Shown here: positions 1 to 9,856 of the stretch, in pieces
Numbering within the stretch: the stretch's first letter is position 1
How the letters are laid out: each line of letters opens with the position of its first letter
The notes under the pieces: generated by a model
Told to the model about the DNA's origin: nothing
Databases searched by the model: none
The model's input: only the letters and a program-made list of their open reading frames with translations
Position numbers and translations under genes: made by a program
NCBI RefSeq assembly: GCF_030812595.1
Contig: NZ_JAUSSZ010000008.1
Location: forward strand, 124,001 to 188,000
Direction: 5' to 3'
From: Arthrobacter bambusae
GTDB taxonomy: Bacteria; Actinomycetota; Actinomycetes; Actinomycetales; Micrococcaceae
DNA: 64,000 bases

Positions 1-1527
1 GTGGTAAAGGCTCCACTGTTGCTGGTCAGCCATCGGCGCCACCGCAGCCATCCATTGCTCCGCGTGGGAGTCGCCGAGCACCAGAATACTGCGGCTCGCG
101 TCCGCGGGCTGGTTGTTCTGGCCGCAAGCGCCTTGGAGGAGCTTCGATGCGGGTTTCAAGTCGCCTGTGCACCGGCTGGGCAGGTTCATCCAGTCCTGGG
201 CAAGCTTTTCCGCCGTCGGGAGGAGGGCCGCGGTAGGGCTGGCTTCATTGACGTAGCCCGGGACCAAGGCAGCCGCCCCCGGGTTGTCCTTTTCTGCCTG
301 GTCCAGGGCGATCTTGGCGCTGACGGTCTGCTGCACGTTGAAGGCAAGCAAGGGCACTGCAGCGACACAGATGCACAGCGCAATTGCGACGACGGCGCGG
401 CGGCGGTTCACCTCAGGCCACTTCCATTCCCTGAGGGGCTTTTCGACAAACTTGGTGGTCAGGAACGCCAGGCCCAGCGCCGTCGCGATAATGACCGACC
501 CGGAGAGCCATCCGGCGTGGTCTTTTCCACTCCACACGAGGGCGAGGACCAACAACGGCCAATGCCACAAATACAAGGCATAGGAGTTGTCGCCCAGGCG
601 GACAAGGGGTTTCGAGCTCAGTATCCGATCCACACCGAAGCGGCTGCCGGTCTGGCCCGCCACGATGATGAAGGCCGCTGCCAACGTAGGCCACAGGGCC
701 ACGAAACCAGGGAACGCCGTCTGGACTTGGAGCACGATCCCACAGCTCAGCATCGCAACGACGCCAACCCAGCCCATCACTACCCGGACGGACTTGGAAA
801 GCTTCAGCCCCGGCAGGATGAGTGCAACCAGTGTTCCAAGCGCGAATTCCCAGAGTCTGGCGAAGGTATCAAAGTAGGCGGTGGTTTGGTTGGCCGCGGT
901 GGCAATGATCGAGTACGTGAGCGAGACCAGGAAGATCAGGCCAAACACATACATCAGCGCTGCCCGGTAGCGCAGGGCGTATTTTCTGCAAACCAGCGCA
1001 ACGACGGCGAAGATCACCGGCCAAAGGATAAAGACCTGGCCTTGGATAGAGAGCGACCAGAAGTGCTGGAGCGGACTCGCCTGGCTGTGGTCGGTGGCGT
1101 AGTAGTTGACCGCGTCGTGCTGCAGGAGCCAATTCTGGAAGTAGAAGAGTGAAGCCCACACTTGGTCGACCAGAGCCGCCCAACGGGTTTTCGGTACCAC
1201 TACGAAAATGGCCGCCAAAGTGCCCAACAGGACGACGACGGCGGCAGGGAGAAGCCGACGGAACAGATGGAGCCAGTGCCTCGGCAGATCCATGGCCCGG
1301 CGCTGCTCAAAACGGTTTGTGAACTGCAGCGTCATCAAAAAGGCGGAGACGAGGAGGAAGACATCGACTCCGCCGGAAACGCGGCCAAACCACACGTGGT
1401 AGCTGACCACCATGAGCACCGCCAGGGAGCGCAGGCCTTGAATTTCGGGACGAAAATTCGATTTTTTCCCGGTGCCACTGGAACGACGTTGCGCCTCGGT
1501 AGTAGCCGCCGTTTGCGCAGTTAACAC
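1..1527 (-). CDS. Acyltransferase-3 / SGNH fusion, membrane O-acyltransferase (3' end outside window)
   Basis: Partial gene that reads off the left edge. The N-terminus carries the acyltransferase-3 signature FRPEIQGLRSLAVLM (residues 25-39), His44 in a YHVWF context, and then GGVDVFLLVSAF. Near the window edge it reads GDSHAEQW (from about residue 485), the block-I motif of an SGNH hydrolase. This is the OafA-like architecture: a multi-helix acyltransferase domain followed by an extracytoplasmic SGNH domain. Such proteins transfer acetyl or other acyl groups to cell-surface glycans. The GTG at 1527 was chosen because GAGGGG lies 7-8 bases upstream and the conserved domain begins soon after. 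The exact acceptor cannot be read from the sequence. Confidence 0.88.
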   Translation of the reverse strand, partial: MLTAQTAATTEAQRRSSGTGKKSNFRPEIQGLRSLAVLMVVSYHVWFGRVSGGVDVFLLVSAFLMTLQFTNRFEQRRAMDLPRHWLHLFRRLLPAAVVVLLGTLAAIFVVVPKTRWAALVDQVWASLFYFQNWLLQHDAVNYYATDHSQASPLQHFWSLSIQGQVFILWPVIFAVVALVCRKYALRYRAALMYVFGLIFLVSLTYSIIATAANQTTAYFDTFARLWEFALGTLVALILPGLKLSKSVRVVMGWVGVVAMLSCGIVLQVQTAFPGFVALWPTLAAAFIIVAGQTGSRFGVDRILSSKPLVRLGDNSYALYLWHWPLLVLALVWSGKDHAGWLSGSVIIATALGLAFLTTKFVEKPLREWKWPEVNRRRAVVAIALCICVAAVPLLAFNVQQTVSAKIALDQAEKDNPGAAALVPGYVNEASPTAALLPTAEKLAQDWMNLPSRCTGDLKPASKLLQGACGQNNQPADASRSILVLGDSHAEQWMAAVAPMADQQQWSLYH

Positions 1528-1680
1528 AACAATGCCCCTCAATGACCTTGATCGAACCCTAAATCTTACTGATTCGTAATAATCAGTGCCAATCGAAAAT
1601 CCATCCGAGAGGCATCCATCACTCAATTTGGCCATGCGCGGCTGGACGTTCACAGGGCGAATGCCGAGTGCCAACTGTGG

Positions 1681-1745
1681 ACCCGTCCGTGACGGCCCGT
1701 CCGTGCGGGCAGGTCACGGCCGGACAGGTCACGGCCGGGCAGGAC
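1681..1745. repeat. Short GGTCACGGCCGG tandem repeat
   Basis: GGTCACGGCCGG occurs at 1712 and again at 1727 (15-bp period), and a related inverted GTGACGG lies at 1689. It sits in the intergenic stretch between the acyltransferase gene and groEL. It shares the GGTCAC core with the larger arrays at 15582-19122 but not their 31-33 bp period, so the relationship is uncertain. Confidence 0.5.
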
Positions 1746-1767
1746 GTGGACGGGAGCCAAACGCAGA

Positions 1768-1796
1768 AGGCCCGGCCCCCACAGGGGACCGGGCCT
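1768..1796 (-). terminator. groEL terminator hairpin
   Basis: A perfect stem AGGCCCGG/CCGGGCCT encloses an inner CCCC/GGGG stem with a short loop, just after the groEL stop codon on the minus strand. There is no long T-run, which is usual for high-GC actinobacterial terminators. Confidence 0.7.
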
Positions 1797-1811
1797 CGGC
1801 AACAACCAGGA

Positions 1812-3434
<1,623 letters not shown>

Positions 3435-3508
3435 TCAAGACGGAAAACCCGCACCGCCGATACAACCGGAAGAAGTCCGACTCGATCTGCGATGCGGGAT
3501 CCAGGGAA

Positions 3509-3805
3509 TTACTTTACGACGATCGCCAGAACGTCGCGGGCGGACAGAACGAGGTATTCGCTGCCACCGGTCTTGACTTCAGTTCCGCCGTACTTGGAGT
3601 AGATAACGACGTCGCCAACGGTTACGTCGACGGGAACCCGGTTGCCGTTGTCATCGAAGCGGCCGGGGCCGACTGCAACAACTTCGCCTTCCTGCGGCTT
3701 TTCCTGTGCAGTATCCGGGATGACCAGGCCGGAAGCCGTGGTCTGCTCTGCTTCGAGCGGGCGGACAACAATGCGATCCTCGAGAGGCTTAATGGAGACC
3801 GACAC
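3509..3805 (-). CDS. groES: 10-kDa co-chaperonin GroES
   Basis: A 98-residue protein with the family start [20 protein letters not shown], the mobile loop ([17 protein letters not shown]) that docks to GroEL, and the conserved ending [13 protein letters not shown]. It forms the heptameric lid on the GroEL ring. It is the first gene of the groES-groEL operon. The upstream region carries a promoter overlapped by two CIRCE inverted repeats, which implies HrcA repression relieved by heat or protein-folding stress. Confidence 0.98.
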   Translation of the reverse strand: MSVSIKPLEDRIVVRPLEAEQTTASGLVIPDTAQEKPQEGEVVAVGPGRFDDNGNRVPVDVTVGDVVIYSKYGGTEVKTGGSEYLVLSARDVLAIVVK

Positions 3806-3907
3806 TCGGATCTCTCCTTTACGTGAGGTAGTACATGGACTATCAAACCAGGGGTGCCGTGGCGGGCTTACCGTCGTCGCGGTGCCGGTAAGTGCCTGGC
3901 GGCATGA

Positions 3908-3934
3908 TTAGCACCCGCCTAGGGAGAGTGCTAA
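3908..3934 (-). promoter_or_regulatory. CIRCE operator 1 (HrcA site)
   Basis: TTAGCACCC, nine bases, then GAGTGCTAA. This matches the CIRCE consensus TTAGCACTC-N9-GAGTGCTAA with one mismatch. It lies just downstream of the -10 element of the groES promoter. Confidence 0.95.
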
Positions 3935-3939
3935 TCAAG

Positions 3940-3968
3940 ACTCTATGTAAGCATTAGCACTCGGTCAA
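3940..3968 (-). promoter_or_regulatory. groES promoter
   Basis: Read on the minus strand: TTGACC (3968-3963), 17-base spacer, TAGAGT (3945-3940). Five of six and four of six bases match the sigma-70-type consensus. The -35 and spacer overlap CIRCE 2, and CIRCE 1 lies just downstream of the -10, so bound HrcA would block initiation. Confidence 0.75.
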
Positions 3969-3980
3969 GGCGAGTGCCAG
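3954..3980 (-). promoter_or_regulatory. CIRCE operator 2 (HrcA site)
   Basis: TTAGCACTC, nine bases, then GAGTGCCAG. The left arm is perfect and the right arm has two mismatches. It covers the -35 region of the groES promoter. Confidence 0.88.
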
Positions 3981-4027
3981 AATTCCGTCAATAGTGAATG
4001 GCGAGGGGCCGGTCCGGACCGATCAAC

Positions 4028-4438
4028 TCACTGGCCGGCGAGGTCGTCGAAGTCCACGTCCTCGCCGTCGTCGTACCCTTTCTCCGGCGCGGTTCCGCGG
4101 TTCAGGTACAGCACCACGCCGCTGGCGAGCGCGACGGTGCCGAACACAAGCAGTCCGACGATCGCTCCGATGCGCGCCCCCGAGTAGGTGTCCCGGATAT
4201 CCCGGGCCTCGTCCGTGGCGTCCTGGACGCTCTTTCCGGTCATGGAGTAGGTGGCGGCGTTGAAGGAGTCGAGGAAGAAAATAATGATCAAAAGCGCGAT
4301 GCAGACAACGGCGATCAAAGCACCGACGATGAGCGCCGGGCGGGCGTACTTGGAGAGATTTCCGGCGAAGGGGCGTCTATCGGGGACGGAGGGAGAACCA
4401 TTGGCGTCGTCAGGCTGGCGTACTGGGTTGTCTTCCAT
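4028..4438 (-). CDS. Hypothetical membrane protein with two transmembrane helices
   Basis: A 136-residue protein, function not recognised. It has a polar, proline-rich N-terminus, one strongly hydrophobic helix (ALIVGALIAVVCIALLIIIF), a charged loop of about 30 residues, a second helix (ARIGAIVGLLVFGTVALASG), and an acidic C-terminal tail. The ATG at 4438 is preferred over an upstream in-frame ATG because it has AGGG a suitable distance upstream. It also leaves a 76-base divergent promoter region shared with the methyltransferase gene on the other strand. The N- and C-terminal tails are probably cytoplasmic. Confidence 0.75.
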   Translation of the reverse strand: MEDNPVRQPDDANGSPSVPDRRPFAGNLSKYARPALIVGALIAVVCIALLIIIFFLDSFNAATYSMTGKSVQDATDEARDIRDTYSGARIGAIVGLLVFGTVALASGVVLYLNRGTAPEKGYDDGEDVDFDDLAGQ

Positions 4439-4514
4439 GGCATCAACCCTATCCGCCCGAGAGGTCCGGTTTCCCCCTCCGACTTCCATGTCGGCGCGCA
4501 CTAGGCTGGTTCCC

Positions 4515-5753
4515 ATGGCTGACACACCCCAGGACCACATTGCCCCCTTGCTGACAACGGAGGGGTGGGAACTTCTGGCATCCTTGGGGCCCTACAGCGA
4601 GGACGAAGCGTTCGCCCTCAATGCGCGCTTGCGAAAAGAAGGCCACTCCCCCGCGCTCGTGGCCGCCGTCCTCACCCAATCCAGGCTCCGCACCCGCGCC
4701 GAGGCCAAGTTCGGCGAATTCGCCCGGCAAATGCTCTTCACCCAGGCCGGCCTGGAACAGGCCACCCGGCTCAATGTCGCAGCCAGGCACGCCGAGCGCT
4801 TCGCAAAGGCGGGCACTCGCCACGTAGCGGACCTCGGCTGCGGGCTTGGAGCAGACTCCATGGCGATGGCCTCCATGGACATCAAGGTCACGGCCGTGGA
4901 ACTGGATGAGACCACCGCCGCGTGCGCCACCATCAACCTCATGCCTTTCCCGCATGCAGCGGTGGTGCACTCGGACGCTACGTCCGTGCCCCTCGACGGG
5001 GTCGACGGCGTGTGGCTCGATCCGGCGCGCCGTACGACATCGTCATCGGGGACCAAACGGATCTGGGACCCGGAGGCGTTCTCGCCTCCGTTGTCCTTCG
5101 TTGAATCACTGGCGGCCACCGGCAAGTCGGTCGGGGTCAAGATGGGCCCGGGGATGCCCCACGAATCGGTTCCGGCCACCTGCGAGGCACAGTGGGTTTC
5201 CGTGGGTGGGGACGTCACGGAGGTCACCCTGTGGTTCAACGACGTCGCCCGTCCCGGCGTCCGCCGCGCTGCCCTGGTGCTCGGACCGCAGGGCGCAGCC
5301 GAGATAACCAGCGGCGAAGATTTCGACGGCGGCCCGGTGCCCGACGTCGGGCCCGTGGAGGGATACCTGTACGAGCCGGACGGCGCGGTGATCCGTGCGG
5401 GCCTGGTGGCCGACGTCGCACTCCGGCTCGGCGGCCACTTGGTGGACCCGCACATCGCCTATATTTGCGCCCCGGAGCCGGTGGAGACCCCGTTCGCCCG
5501 CGCCTACAAAGTCCTGGAAGTCATGCCGTTGAACGTCAAGGCACTCAAGGCCTGGGTGAAGGCCAACGGCGTCGGCGTCCTGGACATCAAGAAACGCGGC
5601 ACCTCCGTCACCCCCGAAGAACTGCGGAAACAACTGCTGCCCCCCGGAAAAGGCCCGGCAAAAGCCCGCGGCAACAAAACAGCCACCCTGGTCCTCACCA
5701 GGATCGGCGAGGAAAAGGTGGCTGTTGTCGTGGAGCCGGTCGCCGCTTCCTGA
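4515..5753 (+). CDS. Class I SAM-dependent methyltransferase with THUMP-like C-terminal domain
   Basis: A 412-residue protein. The SAM-binding motif I reads VADLGCGLGADSMAMA, followed by an acidic motif (VTAVELDETTAACA) and VWLDPARRT, a DP-x-R motif IV variant seen in actinobacterial THUMP-like methyltransferases. The C-terminal part (from about residue 330) resembles the THUMP-like domain, and a lysine-rich stretch ends in an alternating hydrophobic strand. The substrate is probably RNA, by family analogy only. The ATG at 4515 begins MADTPQDHIAPLL; a longer upstream frame is antisense to the divergent gene and was not used. Confidence 0.85.
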   Translation: MADTPQDHIAPLLTTEGWELLASLGPYSEDEAFALNARLRKEGHSPALVAAVLTQSRLRTRAEAKFGEFARQMLFTQAGLEQATRLNVAARHAERFAKAGTRHVADLGCGLGADSMAMASMDIKVTAVELDETTAACATINLMPFPHAAVVHSDATSVPLDGVDGVWLDPARRTTSSSGTKRIWDPEAFSPPLSFVESLAATGKSVGVKMGPGMPHESVPATCEAQWVSVGGDVTEVTLWFNDVARPGVRRAALVLGPQGAAEITSGEDFDGGPVPDVGPVEGYLYEPDGAVIRAGLVADVALRLGGHLVDPHIAYICAPEPVETPFARAYKVLEVMPLNVKALKAWVKANGVGVLDIKKRGTSVTPEELRKQLLPPGKGPAKARGNKTATLVLTRIGEEKVAVVVEPVAAS

Positions 5754-5778
5754 GTTGGCGCCTGCTGGACTGTGGCGC

Positions 5779-6597
5779 CTATTGGGTGCGCGTGAATTCT
5801 TCTGCGGCGGCGACTTGCTCCGGCGTCGGCGTGATGCCTGTGTAGAGCACGAACTGTTCGAGCGCCTGGATGGTGGCTACCTCGGCGCCGCTGATCACGG
5901 TCTTTCCTGCCGCCCGGCCGGCCTTGATGAGCGGCGTTTCAGCGGGGAGGGCGACGACGTCGAACACGACCTGCGCGGCCGCAACCGCCGCTTCGGGGAA
6001 GGACAGCGAGCCGGACTCCGGGCCGCCGGCCATGCCGATCGGCGTGACGTTGACCAGCACGTCCGCCGTCGAGTCCTCCACGTCGGCCTGCCAGGCGAAG
6101 CCATAGAGCTCCGCGAGGGACCGTCCAAGCTTCTCGTTCCGGGCAACCACCGTGACCCGCGAGAATCCGGCATCGCGGAAGGCCGCCGCAGTGGCTTTGG
6201 CCATGCCGCCGGAGCCACGGAGCAGCACGGACGACGCCGGGTCGATTGCGTTGCGCTCGATCAGCTGGGCGATCGCCGTGTAGTCCGTGTTGTATGCCGT
6301 CAGTACGCCGGCGTCGTTGACGATCGTGTTGACCGAGTCGATCGCAGCTGCGGATGCATCCATCCGGTCCACGAGGGCGATGACTTCTTCCTTGTAGGGC
6401 ATCGAGACGGCGCAGCCACGGATGCCCAGGCCGCGCACCCCGGCGATCGCGTTCGGCAGGTCAGTGGGCGCGAAGGCCTTGTAGATCCAGTTCAGGCCGA
6501 GTGCCTCGTAGAGGAAGTTATGGAAACGCGTTCCGTTATTGCTAGGCCGGGCAGAGAGAGAAATACAGAGCGTCATGTCTTTGTTGAGGATCGGCAT
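5779..6597 (-). CDS. Shikimate 5-dehydrogenase-like oxidoreductase (AroE/YdiB family)
   Basis: A 272-residue NAD(P)-dependent oxidoreductase. The catalytic pair is present as the Lys in VSMPYKEEV and the Asp in YNTDYTAI. The Rossmann loop is LLRGSGGMAKA and the NVTPIGM motif is intact. The N-terminal ligand loop reads SARPSNNGTRFHN, where true AroE has two serines that grip the shikimate carboxylate (S-x-S-P-x-x-H-N). This suggests an SDH-like paralogue with another polyol acid substrate rather than the housekeeping AroE. AAGGA lies 9 bases before the ATG. It is 50 bases downstream of the bL36 paralogue on the same strand and may share its promoter. Confidence 0.85.
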   Translation of the reverse strand: MPILNKDMTLCISLSARPSNNGTRFHNFLYEALGLNWIYKAFAPTDLPNAIAGVRGLGIRGCAVSMPYKEEVIALVDRMDASAAAIDSVNTIVNDAGVLTAYNTDYTAIAQLIERNAIDPASSVLLRGSGGMAKATAAAFRDAGFSRVTVVARNEKLGRSLAELYGFAWQADVEDSTADVLVNVTPIGMAGGPESGSLSFPEAAVAAAQVVFDVVALPAETPLIKAGRAAGKTVISGAEVATIQALEQFVLYTGITPTPEQVAAAEEFTRTQ

Positions 6598-6647
6598 AAC
6601 GGGGCTTCCTTCGCGTTGCGGGTTCTCTGCCCAGCCTAGACGGGGAG

Positions 6648-6770
6648 CTAGCCTTGACGCGCCTTGAAGCGCGGATTCAGCTTATTGATGACAAAAGTGC
6701 GGCCGCGCCGACGCACAACCTGGGCACCGGGGAGCTTCTTGAGGGCGCGCAGCGAATTCCTGACTTTCAT
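6648..6770 (-). CDS. rpmJ2: 50S ribosomal protein bL36, zinc-independent (cysteine-less) paralogue
   Basis: A 40-codon gene translating to [20 protein letters not shown] and then an Arg-rich half ending in FKARQG. It aligns with bL36 throughout but lacks the CxxC...C...H zinc ligands that are present in the second bL36 gene at 52036-52149. Cysteine-less paralogues of this kind are normally made under zinc starvation under Zur control, to free the zinc held in the ribosome. AAGGAG lies 8 bases before the ATG. A Zur-like palindrome lies about 130 bases upstream. Confidence 0.93.
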   Translation of the reverse strand: MKVRNSLRALKKLPGAQVVRRRGRTFVINKLNPRFKARQG

Positions 6771-6902
6771 GGGGTTCTCCTTTTGGTGGTGTTTCTTGAG
6801 GCTCACGGAGTGGCAGTGCGTTCGTCCGAGTTTGGATGTGGCTGTTTCACGGCATTAGCTGTCCAATGAGCTGACAACAGAAAGATGCATTCCAACAGTC
6901 TA

Positions 6903-6921
6903 AATTAGAATCATTCTCATT
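6903..6921 (-). promoter_or_regulatory. Zur-box-like palindrome upstream of the zinc-free bL36 gene
   Basis: AATTAGAATCATTCTCATT is an odd-length palindrome: eight of nine base pairs match around the central C at 6912. The core TGAGAAT-G-ATTCTAA on the minus strand resembles actinobacterial Zur sites (TGAAAAT-x-ATTTTCA). On the minus strand TTGCTA, 18 bases, TAGACT flank and overlap it as a possible promoter. Two further inverted pairs, CAGTCT/AGACTG and GCATTCCA (6887)/TGGAATGC (6939), are nested around it. Confidence 0.7.
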
Positions 6922-7051
6922 AGCAAGACTGCTCGCAATGGAATGCCTCCATGCGATACCGTACCGGCCCTGCATTAGACTTGAGCCAACCGCTGACGGC
7001 CCCACGGCGGGCAACACTCAGGGCGTTTTCGCAAATACCGAGGGGACCCAC

Positions 7052-8203
7052 GTGCAGATTGATTTCGCTCCATCCAGGCAGTCGACCCTGGGGGTGGAAT
7101 GGGAGCTCGCGCTCGTCAACGCACGCACCGGCGAATTGGTCTCGGTCGCAAACGAGGTCCTGCGGGGTGTTGCTTCACGGCATCCGGACCTGAACGAAAA
7201 CGACGAGCATCCGCACATCAAGCGGGAATTGCTCCTGAACACCGTGGAACTTGTCACGGGCGTCTGCAACACAGTCAAGGAAGCCAAGGAAGACCTGGCC
7301 CGCTCGTTGCAGGCCGTCAGGGAAGTCACCGATCCGATGGGTGTGGAGCTTTTCTGCGCAGGCAGCCACCCTTTCAGCCCCCCGCAGCTTCAGCCCGTCT
7401 CGGACAAAGAACGCTATGCCAAGCTGATTGACCGCACCCAATGGTGGGGACGGCAAATGGTCATCTACGGTGTCCACGTCCACATCGGCCTGGACCGGAG
7501 GGACAAGGCGCTTCCCATCCTCGATGGGCTGGTCAACTACTTCCCCCATTTCCAGGCGTTGTCGGCTTCGAGCCCGTTCTGGGGCGGCGAAGACACCGGT
7601 TACGCCTCACAACGTGCCCTGATGTTCCAGCAGCTGCCCACGGCAGGCCTGCCTTTCCAGTTCCCCAGCTGGGCCGAATACGAGTCCTACGTCCAGGACA
7701 TGTTCACTACGGGAGTGATCGATACCCTGTCTGAGATTCGCTGGGATATCCGTCCCGTGCCGAACTTGGGCACCATCGAGATGCGCATTTGCGACGGCCT
7801 CGCCACCCTTGAGGAAGTCGGCGCCGTTGCGGCCCTGACCCAATGCCTCGTGGACGAGTTCTCCACGATCCTGGACAACGGGGGCACCATTCCCACCATG
7901 CCGCCGTGGCATATCCAGGAAAACAAGTGGCGCGCCGCACGTTACGGCATGGAAGCGATCATCATCCTCGATGCCGAAGGCAATGAGCAGCTTGTTACCG
8001 ACCACCTGAAGGAAACGCTGGTGCGCTTGGCGCCTGTTGCTGAGAAGCTGGGCTGCTCGGAGGAACTGGCCGACGTCGAAAAGATCATCGCCCGCGGAGC
8101 AGGCTACCAGCGCCAGCGCCGCGTCGCTGCCCAGCACGACGGCGATCTTCACGCGGTCGTCCAGGATCTCGTACAGCAAATGCGGTCCGTGCCGAGCGCC
8201 TAA
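7052..8203 (+). CDS. Carboxylate-amine ligase / glutamate-cysteine ligase, YbdK family
   Basis: A 383-residue ATP-dependent ligase of the GCS2/YbdK type. It opens with TLGVEWELALVNARTGELV, the conserved GxExE-type metal-binding start of the family, and has the YGVHVHIGLD, FGTIE-like (LGTIEMRICD) and NKWRAARYGM motifs. The GTG at 7052 follows GAGGGG by 6 bases and gives the usual family length; an upstream in-frame ATG (6938) adds an unconserved tail. The family forms gamma-glutamyl or related amide bonds. Since this lineage uses mycothiol, the true substrate is unclear. Confidence 0.88.
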   Translation: MQIDFAPSRQSTLGVEWELALVNARTGELVSVANEVLRGVASRHPDLNENDEHPHIKRELLLNTVELVTGVCNTVKEAKEDLARSLQAVREVTDPMGVELFCAGSHPFSPPQLQPVSDKERYAKLIDRTQWWGRQMVIYGVHVHIGLDRRDKALPILDGLVNYFPHFQALSASSPFWGGEDTGYASQRALMFQQLPTAGLPFQFPSWAEYESYVQDMFTTGVIDTLSEIRWDIRPVPNLGTIEMRICDGLATLEEVGAVAALTQCLVDEFSTILDNGGTIPTMPPWHIQENKWRAARYGMEAIIILDAEGNEQLVTDHLKETLVRLAPVAEKLGCSEELADVEKIIARGAGYQRQRRVAAQHDGDLHAVVQDLVQQMRSVPSA

Positions 8204-8243
8204 CCGCTGTTCAACCCCGCTCCAACCCCACAGGGTTCCTCGC

Positions 8244-9371
8244 CTACACCGAAACCGTGGTCACCGGCAGGGAAGAATCCGGAGCGAACGCGACGCCGCT
8301 GGGACCGATTCCCGCCATGATGAGCTGCGAACCCAAGGCGGCGACCATGGCTCCGTTGTCGGTGCACAAGGCCAACGGCGGCACGTGGAGGGTGATCCCG
8401 GCCGCCTCGCAGCGCTGCCCTGTCAGCTCACGGAGCCGGGAGTTGGCGGCCACCCCACCGCCCAACAGGAGGTCTGTGATGCCGTTCTCCTTGCAGGCCA
8501 ACACTGCTTTGGACGTGATGACGTCCACGACTGCTTCTTGGAACGCGGCCGCGACATCGGCAACCGGAACGTCCTCACCGCGCGCTTCGAACTGTTCGAC
8601 ACAGCGCGCGACGGCGGTCTTGAGCCCGCTGAAGGACCAATCGTAGCGATGCGGTCCAGGCTCCTCCGCGGTTCCCATGTACTTGGGTTGTGTCAGGCCG
8701 CGCGGGAAACGGATGGCTTTGGCGTCGCCCTGCTTGGCGAGTTTGTCGATGGCCGGCCCGCCCGGGTAGCCAAGGCCCAGGAGCCTGGCCACTTTGTCGT
8801 AGGCCTCGCCGGCGGCGTCGTCGATCGTGGAGCCAAGCATCTCGACGTCGTCGGTGATGCTGCGGATGCGCAGGATTTCCGTGTGTCCGCCCGAAACAAG
8901 CAGCGCGCCGAGATTTTCCGGCAGTCGGCCGCCGGGACCGGGTCCGCCAGTGCCGCTGCCGGCGTCGCCGTCGAGGAGCCCGACGCCGACATGCGCCACC
9001 AAGTGGTTGATCGCGTAAAGCGGTTTGCCCGTGGCAACGGCAAGCGCCTTGGCCGCGCAAACGCCCACCATGAGTGCCCCGGCCAAGCCAGGACCGGAGG
9101 TCACGGCGATGGCGTCAATATCGTCCAGTGTCACCCCTGCCTCGTGCAAAGCTTCCCCCAGCGTGGGAACAAAAGCATCCAGGTGCGCGCGAGATGCGAT
9201 CTCGGGAATCACGCCCCCGAAGCGGACGTGCTCGTCCATCGAGGAAGACACCGTATTGGTCAGCAGGGTGGTGCCCCGGACAATCCCGACGCCGGTCTCA
9301 TCGCAGGAGGACTCGATCCCCAGCACAAGCGGCTCAACGGCTGGCTCATTCACATGGCTCGGGTGGTTCAT
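8244..9371 (-). CDS. tsaD: tRNA N6-adenosine threonylcarbamoyltransferase TsaD
   Basis: A 375-residue ASKHA-fold enzyme that transfers threonylcarbamoyl to A37 of ANN-decoding tRNAs (t6A). It has [15 protein letters not shown], the metal-binding HxxxH ([10 protein letters not shown]), [10 protein letters not shown] and the [13 protein letters not shown] motif, all intact. A Gly-rich insertion ([14 protein letters not shown]) follows the HxxxH motif. The start codon overlaps the rimI stop (ATGA) and AAGGA lies inside rimI. It is the last gene of alr-tsaE-tsaB-rimI-tsaD. Confidence 0.97.
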   Translation of the reverse strand: MNHPSHVNEPAVEPLVLGIESSCDETGVGIVRGTTLLTNTVSSSMDEHVRFGGVIPEIASRAHLDAFVPTLGEALHEAGVTLDDIDAIAVTSGPGLAGALMVGVCAAKALAVATGKPLYAINHLVAHVGVGLLDGDAGSGTGGPGPGGRLPENLGALLVSGGHTEILRIRSITDDVEMLGSTIDDAAGEAYDKVARLLGLGYPGGPAIDKLAKQGDAKAIRFPRGLTQPKYMGTAEEPGPHRYDWSFSGLKTAVARCVEQFEARGEDVPVADVAAAFQEAVVDVITSKAVLACKENGITDLLLGGGVAANSRLRELTGQRCEAAGITLHVPPLALCTDNGAMVAALGSQLIMAGIGPSGVAFAPDSSLPVTTVSV

Positions 9372-9856
9372 GCCGGAATTCCTTCAGTCAATGTCAGCCT
9401 CATGATGAGGGCATCCGTGCCGTCGCGATAGTACCGGCGGCGGACGTGGATCTGCTCGAAGCCGAACCGCACGTACAGTGCCTGCGCCCGCGGGTTGTCG
9501 GCACGGACCTCCAGGAGTACTTCCACCGCGCCACGGCGCCGGGCCTCTTCGAGCAGTTCCGCCAGGATGGCCGAGCCGATTCCCCTGCCTTCGAATTCGG
9601 GCACGACGGCGATCGTCTGGACGTCGGCGATCGGCTCGATGCACATGAGCCCGGCGTAGGCCACGATCTGACCGTCGGCTTCGGCCACCACGTAGCGGCG
9701 GGTATCAATCTGGGCAAGCTCGTCGAAGAACATCTGCATCGGCCACGCGTCCACCGGGAAGAGCCGGCGTTCGAGGATTTCGATGGCGGTGACGTCGTCA
9801 GCGGTCATGTCACGCAAGGTCACGCCGTCAGGCTTGAACTGGTACGAGGGGTTCAC
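9368..9856 (-). CDS. rimI: Ribosomal-protein-alanine N-acetyltransferase RimI (GNAT)
   Basis: A 162-residue GNAT-fold acetyltransferase. It has the acetyl-CoA pyrophosphate loop [12 protein letters not shown] (Q/RxxGxG/A), [19 protein letters not shown], and the C-terminal [15 protein letters not shown] seen in RimI. It acetylates protein N-termini, by family precedent bS18. It overlaps tsaB and tsaD by four bases on either side, so translation is coupled. Confidence 0.94.
   Translation of the reverse strand: MNPSYQFKPDGVTLRDMTADDVTAIEILERRLFPVDAWPMQMFFDELAQIDTRRYVVAEADGQIVAYAGLMCIEPIADVQTIAVVPEFEGRGIGSAILAELLEEARRRGAVEVLLEVRADNPRAQALYVRFGFEQIHVRRRYYRDGTDALIMRLTLTEGIPA

Noticed and set aside
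1..1152. 383-codon open frame on the + strand
   Set aside because: It is antisense to the acyltransferase-3/SGNH gene, which has clear family motifs on the minus strand.
1528..1767. Gene in the acyltransferase-groEL gap
   Set aside because: Only short frames without ribosome-binding sites or recognisable motifs; the stretch holds the GGTCACGG repeat and otherwise nothing clear.
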